Shown here piece after piece: positions 37,341-46,157 of a DNA stretch of 64,000 nt. The stretch is from an uncultured Microbacterium sp. Its GTDB lineage: Bacteria > Actinomycetota > Actinomycetes > Actinomycetales > Microbacteriaceae. Both the position numbers and the translations under genes were made by a program. The notes under the pieces are model-generated. The model saw nothing but the letters and a program-made list of their open reading frames with translations, was not told the origin of the DNA and made no database searches. The stretch spans positions 474,077 to 538,076 of the forward strand of contig NZ_CANLCY010000005.1 in NCBI RefSeq assembly GCF_947489255.1. The letters are read 5' to 3'. Position 1 is the first letter of the stretch. Every line of letters starts with the position of its first letter.

Positions 37341-39085
37341 CGCGTCTCCTGCACGTGGCTGATGGTCGGAGTCGCGTCGATGAGCACGCGCGTGTACTCC
37401 TGCTGGGGGGAGGCGTAGACCGACTCCGTCGGACCCTGCTCGACGATCTCGCCCTTGCGCATGACCGCGACGCGATCGCACAGGTACCGCACGACGTGGA
37501 GGTCGTGCGAGACGAAGATCAGGGTGAGGCGGTACTCGTCCACGAGGTCGGCGAGCAGGTTGAGCACCTGCGCGCGCACCGACACGTCGAGCGCGCTGAC
37601 CGGCTCGTCGGCGACGAGGATGCGCGGGCGGCACACGAGCGCGCGGGCGATCGAGATGCGCTGACGCTGCCCGCCCGAGAACTGGTGCGGGAAGCGGTCC
37701 ACCGCGTCGCGCGGCAGGCCCACCGCCTCGATCATCTCGGCCACGGCATCCGCTCGCTCCTTGGCGCTCATCGCGGTGCCGTTCTCGAGGTTCGCGGCGT
37801 TCAGGAGGGGCTCGGCGACGATGTCGCGGATGCGCATGCGCGGGTCGAGCGAGGCCATCGGGTCTTGGAACACGATCTGCAGGTTGCGGCGCAGCTCGGC
37901 GAGGTCTTTCGCCCCGGCCTTCACCAGGCTCCGGCCCACGACCTCGAGCTCGCCCGAGGTGGGCTGATCGAGGCCCGACAGCAGGCGCAGCAGCGTCGAC
38001 TTGCCCGAACCCGACTCGCCGACGATGCCGAACCGGTCGCCCGCGGCGATCGAGAACGAGACGCCGTTGAGCGCCTTCACCTCCCGCGGCGCGGTGAACA
38101 GCGACGTGCGGGGCGACTTGTAGACGCGGGTGAGATTCTCGACCCGGACCACGTCGCCCGACACCTCGGGCGCGGCGGCGGTCATGCGCGACACCGCGTG
38201 CCCGGGACGGTAGTTCGCCGCGGTCGCGACCGTGAAGAGCTTGCCCTGGTCGTCGGTGGCGGAGAGATCGGATGCCGCGAGCAGCCCCCGCGTGTACGGG
38301 TGCTGCGGGCGGGTGAAGATCTGCTCGATCGATCCGCGCTCGACGACCTCGCCCTTGTTCATCACGAGCACCCGCTCGCACGTCTCGCCGACGACGGCGA
38401 GGTCATGGGTGATGAAGAGCAGCCCCGTGTCGCGGCGCTTCACGGTCGCGAGCACGAGGTCGAGCACCTGCTTCTGCACGGTGACGTCGAGCGCAGTCGT
38501 GGGCTCGTCGCACACGAGCAGCTCGGGGTCGTTCGCCAGCGCAATGGCGAGCACCACGCGCTGACGCTGACCACCCGAAAGCTGGTGCGGGTAGGCCTGC
38601 GCCGCTTCAGCGGGAGAGGGGATGCCGACGTCCTGCAGCAGCTGCAGCGCACGGGCGTTCGCGGCGCGGCGGTCGCGCTGGGTGCCGTGCACGATCATCG
38701 CCTCGGCGATCTGCGGCCCCACCTGCATGAGCGGGTTGAGCGCGGTCATCGGCTCCTGGAACACCATCGCCGAACGCGTGCCCCGGATGCCGGCGAGCTC
38801 GCGCTCCCCGAGGTCGACGAGGTTGCGCTCGTCGCTGCCGACGTGGACGGTGCCCTCCGCGCGGAGGTTGGCGGGGAGCAGCCCCATCACGGCGAGGGAG
38901 GTGAGCGACTTGCCCGAACCGGACTCGCCGATCAGGCCGACGCGTTCGCCGCGCTCGATGTGGAACGACAGCTCCGACACGAGCGTGCGGTCGCCGGAGC
39001 GGATGGTGAGGTCGGTCACCTCGACGGCGCGACCCTGGACGGGCGGGGTGGCCACGGGGCCGGTCTGCAGAAGAGAGGACATCAT
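37337..39085 (-). CDS. Fused dipeptide/nickel-type ABC transporter ATPase (two NBDs)
   Basis: This 582-aa protein carries two complete ATPase domains in one chain, equivalent to DppD and DppF. The first has GESGSGKS, LSGGQRQRVVLAIALA and DEPTTALDVTVQ; the second has GESGSGKS, FSGGQRQRISIARAL and DEPVSALDVSV, each ending in THDL or SHDL. Each half carries the oligopeptide ABC C-terminal tail (QHPYTRGLLAA in the first). It overlaps the permease gene by 4 bases and the amidase gene by 4 bases. Confidence 0.92.
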   Translation of the reverse strand: MMSSLLQTGPVATPPVQGRAVEVTDLTIRSGDRTLVSELSFHIERGERVGLIGESGSGKSLTSLAVMGLLPANLRAEGTVHVGSDERNLVDLGERELAGIRGTRSAMVFQEPMTALNPLMQVGPQIAEAMIVHGTQRDRRAANARALQLLQDVGIPSPAEAAQAYPHQLSGGQRQRVVLAIALANDPELLVCDEPTTALDVTVQKQVLDLVLATVKRRDTGLLFITHDLAVVGETCERVLVMNKGEVVERGSIEQIFTRPQHPYTRGLLAASDLSATDDQGKLFTVATAANYRPGHAVSRMTAAAPEVSGDVVRVENLTRVYKSPRTSLFTAPREVKALNGVSFSIAAGDRFGIVGESGSGKSTLLRLLSGLDQPTSGELEVVGRSLVKAGAKDLAELRRNLQIVFQDPMASLDPRMRIRDIVAEPLLNAANLENGTAMSAKERADAVAEMIEAVGLPRDAVDRFPHQFSGGQRQRISIARALVCRPRILVADEPVSALDVSVRAQVLNLLADLVDEYRLTLIFVSHDLHVVRYLCDRVAVMRKGEIVEQGPTESVYASPQQEYTRVLIDATPTISHVQETR

Positions 39086-39981
39086 CGACTCCTGAGTTTG
39101 GGATCGAGCCGGTCGCGCAGACCGTCGCCGAAGAGGTTGAACCCGAGCACGGCGATGGCGATGGCCAGGCCCGGGAAGATGATGAGGTAGTCGCTCGTGC
39201 CCAGGAACTGCTGCGAATCCAGGAGCATGCGGCCCCACGACGGGGTGGGCGGCATGGTCCCGAGGCCCAGGAACGACAGTCCCGCCTCGGCGAGCACCGC
39301 GATGGCGAAGTTGACCGAGCACTGCACGATCAGCATCCCGCCGATGTTCGGCAGCACGTGCCGCACCGCGATGGCGACCTCGGGGCGGTTGGCGGCCTTC
39401 GCCGCGAACACGTAGTCCATCGACATCACCTGCATCGTTCCGGCGCGGGCCACGCGGGCGAACGCCGGCGCCGAGCCGATGCCGAGGGCGATCATCGCCG
39501 TGACGGTGCCGCCGCCGAAGATCGCGCCGAACACGATCGCGAGCAGCAGGCCCGGGAACGCCATGAGCACGTCGCTGCCGCCCATCACGAGCACGCCCGC
39601 GCGCTTCGGCCGCATCCCGGCCAGGATGCCGAGGGGCGCACCGATCACCAGGCCGATGGCGACGGCGATCGTGCCGACGAGCATCGTGATCTGCGCTCCC
39701 GCCATGACCTGCGAGAGCACGTCGCGGCCGTACCGGTCGGTTCCCATCCAGTGGGCGGGCGACGGCGGCTGGAGGCGATCGGATGCCACGGCGAGGGTCG
39801 GGTCGTAGGGGGTCCAGATCAGCGAGACCAGGGCGGTCAGCGCCACCAGCAGGATGAGCGCGCCGCCGATGACCAGGCCCGGCTCGAGCGGGCGACGCTC
39901 GCGGCGAGCGCGGCGCTCGCGGACGCTCGCCTCGGGCGCGGTGCCCGGTTCGGGGCGGGCGGTGAGGGAAGTGGTGGACAT
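39082..39981 (-). CDS. ABC transporter permease (DppC type)
   Basis: The 299-aa permease has an N-terminal cytoplasmic stretch rich in Arg (RERRARRERRPLEPG), the first helix, and HWMGTDRYGRDVLSQVMAGAQITMLVG, the DppC/OppC landmark. The EAA loop is EVAIAVRHVLPNIGGMLIVQ and the C-terminus ends GDGLRDRLDPKLRSR. About six helices are visible. Its ATG shares a base with the stop of the DppB gene (TGATG), so translation is coupled. Confidence 0.9.
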   Translation of the reverse strand: MSTTSLTARPEPGTAPEASVRERRARRERRPLEPGLVIGGALILLVALTALVSLIWTPYDPTLAVASDRLQPPSPAHWMGTDRYGRDVLSQVMAGAQITMLVGTIAVAIGLVIGAPLGILAGMRPKRAGVLVMGGSDVLMAFPGLLLAIVFGAIFGGGTVTAMIALGIGSAPAFARVARAGTMQVMSMDYVFAAKAANRPEVAIAVRHVLPNIGGMLIVQCSVNFAIAVLAEAGLSFLGLGTMPPTPSWGRMLLDSQQFLGTSDYLIIFPGLAIAIAVLGFNLFGDGLRDRLDPKLRSR

Positions 39982-40913
39982 CAGGCCCTCCGAAGGCGGG
40001 GGTCGATCGAGGTGTAGGCCACGTCGACGAGGAAGTTGATGACGACGACCGCGAGCACCAGCAGCAGCACGATGCTCTGTACCGCCAGCAGGTCGCGGTT
40101 GGCCACGGCATCCACGAGGTAGCTGCCGAGACCGGGGATCGCGAACACCCGCTCCACGACGACCGCGCCGACGAGAAGGCCCGCGAGCTGCACGCCCACC
40201 ACCGTCAGCACCGGGACGCTGGCGTTCTTGAGGCCGTGACGGATGAGGGCCGCGTTCGCGGTGAGGCCCTTCGAGCGGGCGGTGCGCAGGAAGTCCTCGG
40301 CCTTGATCTCGAGCACCGCGGAACGCACGTACCGGGTGAGGATCGACGCCTGCACCGACCCGAGGGCGAGCACGGGCAGGATCGCGTAGCGGAGCACGTC
40401 GGGCCCCCACCGCCAGCCGCCCGAGGGCAGCCAGCGGAGGTGGATCGCGAAGACGGCGATGAGCAGCATCCCGACGAGGAAGCTCGGGAGGGCGACGCCG
40501 ATCTGCGACAGGGCCGAGACGACTCCGCCGCTGGCCTTGCCGTGGCGCATCGCCGAGAACGTGCCGAGCGGCACGGCCACGATGAGCGCCACGACCATGG
40601 CGAGGGCGACGAGCAGCAGGGTGACCTGGGCCCGCTCGATCAGCGTCGGAGCGATCGCCGCCTGGGTCACGTACGAGGTGCCGAAGTCGCCCCGGAGGAC
40701 GCCCCCGATCCACTGCAGGTACTGCTCCCACAGGGGAGCCGTGGTGCCGTACTGCGCGCGCCAGGCGTCGAGCTGCTCGGCGGTGGCGTCGGTCCCGAGG
40801 GCGACCGTGGCCGGGTCACCCGGCATGACTCGCAGCAGCACGAAGACCAGCAGCGAGGACACCCAGACGGTGGCCAGGAAGGTCCCTGCGAGCTTGAGAA
40901 GACGGAGAGGCAC
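39981..40913 (-). CDS. ABC transporter permease (DppB type)
   Basis: The 310-aa permease has the DppB/OppB pattern: first helix, VLLRVMPGDPATVALG, QYLQWIGGVLRGDFGTSYV, and the EAA loop RTARSKGLTANAALIRHGLKNASVPVL, then helices to TSIDPRLRRA. Together with the DppC-type protein it forms the membrane channel. The gap to the binding-protein gene is 36 bases, and the stop overlaps the dppC start. Confidence 0.9.
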   Translation of the reverse strand: MPLRLLKLAGTFLATVWVSSLLVFVLLRVMPGDPATVALGTDATAEQLDAWRAQYGTTAPLWEQYLQWIGGVLRGDFGTSYVTQAAIAPTLIERAQVTLLLVALAMVVALIVAVPLGTFSAMRHGKASGGVVSALSQIGVALPSFLVGMLLIAVFAIHLRWLPSGGWRWGPDVLRYAILPVLALGSVQASILTRYVRSAVLEIKAEDFLRTARSKGLTANAALIRHGLKNASVPVLTVVGVQLAGLLVGAVVVERVFAIPGLGSYLVDAVANRDLLAVQSIVLLLVLAVVVINFLVDVAYTSIDPRLRRA

Positions 40914-40949
40914 GGTCGCCCCCTTTCAGGATCTATCGGGTGGGTGGGG

Positions 40950-42461
40950 TCAGTTCCAGGCGAGCTTCGTCATGTTGAGCGACTCGGTGACCGCGTTGGG
41001 CGCGATGCCCGTGAGTGCGGCATCCGCCACGACGATGTTCGGGAAGAGGAACAGGGGCAGGGATGCCACGTCTTCGGCGGTGGTCTTCGCGACCTTCTTC
41101 ATGCCGTCGATCCACTCCTCCTTCGTTCCGGCGTCGGCCGCGGCGGCGATGGGGGCGATCTTCGAGTTGTCGTAGCCGATGTAGTAGTCGGGGTCGTTGA
41201 AGACCGTCAGGATGTCGCGCGGCTCGACCGCGAGGATGACCGTCATCTCGTAGTCGTCCTTCGTGAACACCTCGTCGAGCCAGACGGCCGGGAACTCGAG
41301 GGTCTCGATCTTCGCGGTGACGCCGATCTCGGCGAGCTGCGAGACGACGACCTCGGCGACCGCTGTGGCGTAGGGACGCGTGGGCACCTTGAACGTGATC
41401 GACAGGTCTTCCGCTCCGGCCTCGGCGAGCAGCTCGCGCGCCTTGTCGGGGTCGTAGGGGTACAGGTCGTTGAGGTCTTCGTAGTACGGGTCGGTCGGGG
41501 GCACCATCGCACCGATGAGCTGGCCGTAGCCGGCCCACGCGGCATCCAGGACCGCCTGGCGGTCGATGCCGTACGCGATCGCCTGACGCACGCGCTCGTC
41601 GTCGAAGGGCGCGGCCTGGTTGTTCAGACCCAGCAGGATCTCGCCGTTCGACGTGCCCTGGAGCACCTGGAAGGCGGAGTCGGTCTCGAACTGCGAGACG
41701 AGGTCGGGCGCCTGCATGTTGTAGAGCATGTCGACGTCGCCCGCGCGCAGCGCGTTGGTGCTGGCGGTGGCGTCGGCGAAGTAGCGCAGCGTGATGTCCT
41801 TCATCTGCGGCGCTTCGCCCCAGTAGTCATCGCGGGCGGCGAGCGAGATGTGGTCGCCCTGCACGCGCTCGGTGATCGTGAACGGGCCCGTGCCGACGGG
41901 GGTGTTGGCGAGGTCGGCGACGCCGTCGGTGTCGAACATGATGCCGACGGTGCCGGCCATGTTGTACAGCCACGAGTTGCTGGGCTTCGTCAGCACGACC
42001 TTGGCCTCGGTGGGCGAGACGACCTCGACGTGGTCGAGGAGCGCCATCTTGCCCTGGTTGATGGTCCAGTTCGTCTTGACGCGCTCGAGCGAGAACTTCA
42101 CGTCGTCGGCGGTGAATTCCGCCCCGCTGGAGAAGGTCACGCCCTCGTGGAGGGTGAAGTCGTAGGTCAGACCGTCGTCGCTGACCGTCCACGCGGTCGC
42201 GAGCTGCGGGACGATCTCGCCGTCCTGGTCGAGCGAGACGAGGGTCTCGTAGACGTTGTTGAGCAGCACCTGCGGGATGGCGGCACCCGAGGTGGTGGTG
42301 AGGTCGAAGTTCGTCGGTTCGCCCGTGAGTCCGATGGTGGCGACCGGGTCGTGGGCGGTGCCGGCTGCGGGGGCGCTGCTGCCCGCGCAGGCGGTGAGAG
42401 CCAGCGCGAGGGCGGCTGCTCCGACCACCGCGGCGCCGGAGCGTCGGGAGAGAAGAGTCAC
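40950..42461 (-). CDS. Family 5 extracellular solute-binding lipoprotein
   Basis: The 503-aa protein has a lipoprotein signal (LALALTACAGSS, Cys near 25). Family-5 features are VYETLVSLDQDGEIVPQLATAWTVSDDGLTYDFTLHEGVTFSSG, FTADDVKFSLERV, APFDDERVRQAIAYGIDRQAV and DPDKARELLAEAG. It is the ligand receptor of the ABC importer encoded downstream. The ligand is unknown; an amidase at the operon's end and an FCD regulator upstream suggest an amide- or peptide-like nutrient. Confidence 0.92.
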   Translation of the reverse strand: MTLLSRRSGAAVVGAAALALALTACAGSSAPAAGTAHDPVATIGLTGEPTNFDLTTTSGAAIPQVLLNNVYETLVSLDQDGEIVPQLATAWTVSDDGLTYDFTLHEGVTFSSGAEFTADDVKFSLERVKTNWTINQGKMALLDHVEVVSPTEAKVVLTKPSNSWLYNMAGTVGIMFDTDGVADLANTPVGTGPFTITERVQGDHISLAARDDYWGEAPQMKDITLRYFADATASTNALRAGDVDMLYNMQAPDLVSQFETDSAFQVLQGTSNGEILLGLNNQAAPFDDERVRQAIAYGIDRQAVLDAAWAGYGQLIGAMVPPTDPYYEDLNDLYPYDPDKARELLAEAGAEDLSITFKVPTRPYATAVAEVVVSQLAEIGVTAKIETLEFPAVWLDEVFTKDDYEMTVILAVEPRDILTVFNDPDYYIGYDNSKIAPIAAAADAGTKEEWIDGMKKVAKTTAEDVASLPLFLFPNIVVADAALTGIAPNAVTESLNMTKLAWN

Positions 42462-42505
42462 GGGTTTACTCCTGGTGTGGGGTGCGGCTGAGTCGAGAAT
42501 CGGTC

Positions 42506-42522
42506 TACTGGTCTGACCAGTA
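42506..42522. promoter_or_regulatory. Perfect 17-bp palindromic GntR operator
   Basis: TACTGGTC-T-GACCAGTA lies in the 151-base divergent region between the binding-protein gene and the FCD regulator. The TGGTC-N-GACCA core is typical of FadR-type regulators. It is the strongest of three related palindromes in the window (also 5156 and 9553). Confidence 0.7.
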
Positions 42523-42612
42523 ATCGAACGATAGGATCAGGGAACTCGGCGGGGCAAGCCAGGAAACAGAGTGTTTACACGGGGTGCCTTTCGCTGAAAC
42601 CGAGGAGGAAAC

Positions 42613-43353
42613 GTGGCGTTCATGCCGGTCCAGAAGGTCAGCGCGTACGAGGGGATCGTCGAGCAGATCGAGGCCGCGATCGACTCCGGCGAGCTGAAGC
42701 CCGGCGACCGCCTCCCCGGCGAACGGCGCCTCATGGAGGACTTCTCGGTCAGCCGCGCGACCGTGCGCGAAGCCCTGCGCGTGCTGCAGGCGACCGGTCT
42801 CGTCGAGTCGCGCCCCGGCGATCCGCGCGGACCCGTCATCTCGGCGTTCACGCCGCGTCTGCTCGAGAAATCGCTCGGGCAGCTCTCGCGCCAGGCGACG
42901 AGTCGCGCCGAGCTGCTGCAGTTCCGCCTCTTCCTCGAGGGCACCGCGAGCTACCTCGCCGCCCAGCACCACACCGACGAGCAGATGGCGCGCATCGACG
43001 ACAACCTCCAGCGCATGCGCGACTGCGTCGACTCGGGCGACCTGACGACCTACCCGAAGCTCGTGCGCGCGTTCCACGACACGATCCGCGAGGCGGCGGC
43101 CAACAGCCTCATCGCCGTGTGCGGCAGCGTGGTCAGCGACACGATGACGGACCTCATGGGCGGGCGCATCGCCTCCGACCGCGACCCGAAGACCCTGCTC
43201 AAGCGCAGCGTCGCCGACGGCACGAAACTCGTGAAGATCATCCGCGCGCGCGACGCCCAGGCCGCGCGTCAGGCGAGCGTCGAGAGCATCTACCGCTTCT
43301 ACGAGGCCGACCTCACCCCCGCCGAGCGCACCTCCGTCTCGGCCGTGATCTGA
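42613..43353 (+). CDS. FadR/GntR-family regulator (FCD) of the ABC-amidase operon
   Basis: The 246-aa regulator starts at GTG 42613 after AGGAGGAAAC. It has a winged helix (GELKPGDRLPGERRLMEDFSVSRATVREALRVLQATGLVESRPG) and an FCD domain with the metal-site segment KLVRAFHDTIREAAANSLI. It is divergent from the transporter operon with a palindrome at 42506 between, so it should repress import until the ligand or its amide product binds. Confidence 0.88.
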   Translation: MAFMPVQKVSAYEGIVEQIEAAIDSGELKPGDRLPGERRLMEDFSVSRATVREALRVLQATGLVESRPGDPRGPVISAFTPRLLEKSLGQLSRQATSRAELLQFRLFLEGTASYLAAQHHTDEQMARIDDNLQRMRDCVDSGDLTTYPKLVRAFHDTIREAAANSLIAVCGSVVSDTMTDLMGGRIASDRDPKTLLKRSVADGTKLVKIIRARDAQAARQASVESIYRFYEADLTPAERTSVSAVI

Positions 43354-43356
43354 GGC

Positions 43357-44691
43357 TCAGCCCTCCGACCCGCGCGCCCGCACGGCCTCGGCCACCCGCT
43401 CCACGGCGAGCGCCGTCGCGGCGGTGCGCAGGTCGACGCCGTCGGCGCTCGCGCGCTGGGCGACGAGCTGCCACGAGGCGCGCATGCGTTGCGCGAGCCG
43501 TTGCTCGACGTCGGCGGCATCCCACCACCAGCCCTGGCGGGCCTGCACCCACTCGAAGTAGCTGACGACGACGCCCCCGCCGTTGGCGAGCAGGTCCGGC
43601 ACGACGTCGATCCCGCGGTGGCGCAGCGCGGTCTCGGCCGTCGAGGTGATCGGGCCGTTGGCCCCCTCGACGATGATGCGGGCCCGCACGCGGTCGACGT
43701 TCTCGTGGGTGATGACCCCCTCGACGGCCGCCGGGATGAGCAGGTCGACCGCTTCGGTGAGCACGTCGGCCGAGGTGATGGCATCCGCGTCGGCGAACCC
43801 GACGACGCTGCCCGTGCCATCGACGTGCGCGGCGAGCGCGGCGAGGTCGAGGCCGTCACCGGCATGCACTCCCCCGCGCACGTCGGCGACGGCGACCACG
43901 CGCACTCCCGCCCGCGCCAGCTCGAGAGCCGCTCCGCGCCCCACCTTGCCGAAGCCGTGCACGGCGGCCGTGGCCTCGCGCGGATCGATGCCCGCGCGCT
44001 CCAGCGCCAACAGGGCGACGGATGCCACGCCGAGCGACGTCGCCGCGGCCCGGCCCTGCGAGCCGCCGAGCGAGAGCGGCTTGCCGGTCACGGTGCCCCA
44101 CCCGGCGCTGGTCGCCGGGGCGGCATCCATCATCCAGGCCATCTCGGCGGCGCCGGAGCCCACGTCGGGGGCCGGGATATCGAGGTCGGCGCCCGTGATG
44201 GGCGCGACGGCGCGGGCGTAGCGGCGGACGAGCCGCTCGTACTCCGCGGTCTCGAGGCCCACCGGGTCGACCGCGATCGCGCCTTTCGCCCCGCCGAACG
44301 GCAGGTCGAACAGGGCGCACTTCCACGTCATCCACATCGCGAGGGCGCGCACGGTGTCGAGGTCGGCCCGCGCGCTGAAGCGGATGCCGCCCTTGCCGGG
44401 TCCTCGCGCGAGCGAGTGCTGCACGCGGTGACCGGCGACCATGACGGTGCTTCCGTCGGGCAGCCGCGCGGGCAGCATGACGGTGAGCTCGCGGTGCGGC
44501 ACCGACAGCACGGCGTGCAGGGCCGGGTCGAGCCCGAGCAGCCGCGAGGCCGCCTCGAACTGCGCGCGGGCGTCGCTCAGGGCGCCGCCGCGGCCCCCGC
44601 CGGAGCGGTGCAGACGCGCTGCGATCGCCGCGGCGGGAGAGTCGACCATGCCGTGGTGGGCGGTCGACGGCGGGCTCAGGGTCAGCGTCAC
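43357..44691 (-). CDS. Glu/Leu/Phe/Val-type dehydrogenase
   Basis: The 444-aa enzyme has the glutamate dehydrogenase fold: GPGKGGIRFSARADLDTVRALAMWMTWKCALFDLPFGGAKGAI with the catalytic Lys (KCAL), DIPAPDVGSGAAEMAWMMD with the active-site Asp, and the NAD domain VHGFGKVGRGAALELARAGVRVV and EGANGPIT. It interconverts an amino acid and its 2-oxo acid with ammonia release. It is 7 bases downstream of the aminotransferase gene, an operon that fits amino-group recycling. Whether it prefers Glu or a branched amino acid is not clear. Confidence 0.88.
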   Translation of the reverse strand: MTLTLSPPSTAHHGMVDSPAAAIAARLHRSGGGRGGALSDARAQFEAASRLLGLDPALHAVLSVPHRELTVMLPARLPDGSTVMVAGHRVQHSLARGPGKGGIRFSARADLDTVRALAMWMTWKCALFDLPFGGAKGAIAVDPVGLETAEYERLVRRYARAVAPITGADLDIPAPDVGSGAAEMAWMMDAAPATSAGWGTVTGKPLSLGGSQGRAAATSLGVASVALLALERAGIDPREATAAVHGFGKVGRGAALELARAGVRVVAVADVRGGVHAGDGLDLAALAAHVDGTGSVVGFADADAITSADVLTEAVDLLIPAAVEGVITHENVDRVRARIIVEGANGPITSTAETALRHRGIDVVPDLLANGGGVVVSYFEWVQARQGWWWDAADVEQRLAQRMRASWQLVAQRASADGVDLRTAATALAVERVAEAVRARGSEG

Positions 44692-44698
44692 GGCCGCG

Positions 44699-46030
44699 TC
44701 ACCCGCCGGCGACGTCGGCGAGCACCGCGTCGATGATGTCGAGCCCGCGGTGCGCCTCGGCGTCGGTGACGACGCACGGCGGCACGACGTGAATGCGGTT
44801 GTCGGCGATGAAGGGCAGCAGACCGCGGCTCAGCAGAGCGGCCTTGATCGCGCCCATCGTCGCGGGCGTGACGGGCGTGCGGCTCTCGCGGTCGGAGACG
44901 AGCTCGATCGCCCAGAACACGCCGCTGCCGCGCACCTCCCCGACGATCTCGTGACGCTCGGCGAGCTCCGCGAGACGCGGGCCGATGACCTCCGCGCCGA
45001 TGCGCTTGGCGTTGTCGACGATGCCCTCCTCGCGCATGGCGCCGAGCGCGGCGACGATGCTGGCCGCGGCGAGCGGGTGACCCGAGTACGTCAGGCCCCC
45101 GGGGAACACCGTGTCGTCGAAGTGGTGCGCGATGGCATCCGAGATGATGACGCCGCCCACCGGCACGTAGCCGGAGTTGACGCCCTTGGCGAAGGTGATG
45201 AGGTCGGGCGTGACGTCGTGCGCGTGGAACGCGAACCACTCCCCCGTGCGGCCGAAGCCGGCCATGACCTCGTCGAGGATCATGACGATGCCGTAGCGGT
45301 CGCAGATCTCGCGGACGCCGGCGAGGTAGCCCTTCGGCGGCGTCATGACGCCCGCCGTGCCGGGCACGGTCTCGAGCAGGATCGCCGCGATCGTCGAGGC
45401 GCCCTCGGCCTGGATGACGCGCTCGAGGTGGTGCAGCGCGCGGGCGCACTCCTCCTGCTCGGTGGTCGCCCAGAACTCCGACCGGTAGAGGTAGGGACCG
45501 AACACGTGCACGTGACCGCGCGCGTACTCGTTGGGGATGCGGCGCCAGTCGCCCGTCGCGACGATCGCCGAGCCGGTGTTGCCGTGGTACGAGCGGTAGC
45601 GCGAGATGACCTTGTCGCGACCGGTGACCAGGCGCGCCATGCGGATCGCGTTCTCGTTGGCATCCGCCCCGCCGTTGGTGAAGAAGACCTTCTCGAAGCC
45701 CTCGGGCGCGAGCCCGATGATCATCTCCGCCGCGCGAGCGCGCGTGGCGTTGGCGTGCGCGGGGGCCACGGTGGTGAGCAGTTCGGCCTGCTCGCGGATC
45801 GCCTGGACGACCTTCGGATGCTGGTGGCCGATGTTGACGTTGACGAGCTGGCTCGAGAAGTCGAGGTACTCGTTGCCCTCGGCGTCCCACACGACCGACC
45901 CGGAGCCCGAGACGATCGGCATCGGCGCGAGCGAACCCTGCGCCGACCACGAGTGGAAGACGCGGCTGCGGTCGGCCTCGGAGATGTCGGCGTTGCTGAG
46001 AGCGGTGACGGGGTCGGCGACGAAAGTCAT
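44699..46030 (-). CDS. Class III aminotransferase
   Basis: The 443-aa PLP enzyme begins with a Ser/Asn-rich stretch and AEGNEYLDFSSQLVNVNIGHQHPKVV. PLP-site features are FTNGGADANENAIRMARL, YRSYHGNTGSA, LDEVMAGFGRTG and the Schiff-base Lys in LITFAKGVNSGYVPVGGV. Such enzymes move the amino group of beta-alanine, GABA or related omega-amino acids to pyruvate or 2-oxoglutarate. With a semialdehyde dehydrogenase encoded nearby, beta-alanine catabolism is the leading guess. It is divergent from the pucR gene. Confidence 0.88.
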   Translation of the reverse strand: MTFVADPVTALSNADISEADRSRVFHSWSAQGSLAPMPIVSGSGSVVWDAEGNEYLDFSSQLVNVNIGHQHPKVVQAIREQAELLTTVAPAHANATRARAAEMIIGLAPEGFEKVFFTNGGADANENAIRMARLVTGRDKVISRYRSYHGNTGSAIVATGDWRRIPNEYARGHVHVFGPYLYRSEFWATTEQEECARALHHLERVIQAEGASTIAAILLETVPGTAGVMTPPKGYLAGVREICDRYGIVMILDEVMAGFGRTGEWFAFHAHDVTPDLITFAKGVNSGYVPVGGVIISDAIAHHFDDTVFPGGLTYSGHPLAAASIVAALGAMREEGIVDNAKRIGAEVIGPRLAELAERHEIVGEVRGSGVFWAIELVSDRESRTPVTPATMGAIKAALLSRGLLPFIADNRIHVVPPCVVTDAEAHRGLDIIDAVLADVAGG

Positions 46031-46099
46031 GGGTCCTCCGGTGATCGGATGCGGTTGCCTCCATCATCGCGACGGGAGTGCGAACATTGGATGCCGGTA

Positions 46100-46111
46100 T
46101 GTCGTTCGACA
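46100..46111. promoter_or_regulatory. Candidate PucR-region palindrome TGTCG-TT-CGACA
   Basis: A short perfect palindrome in the 127-base divergent region between the aminotransferase and pucR genes. A related CGTCGAA sequence lies upstream of the dehydrogenase gene at about 49440. Assignment as an operator is tentative. Confidence 0.35.
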
Positions 46112-46157
46112 CACCGCTTCTTCGACCATCCGGCATCCCGCGAGAGAGAGGCCCCGC

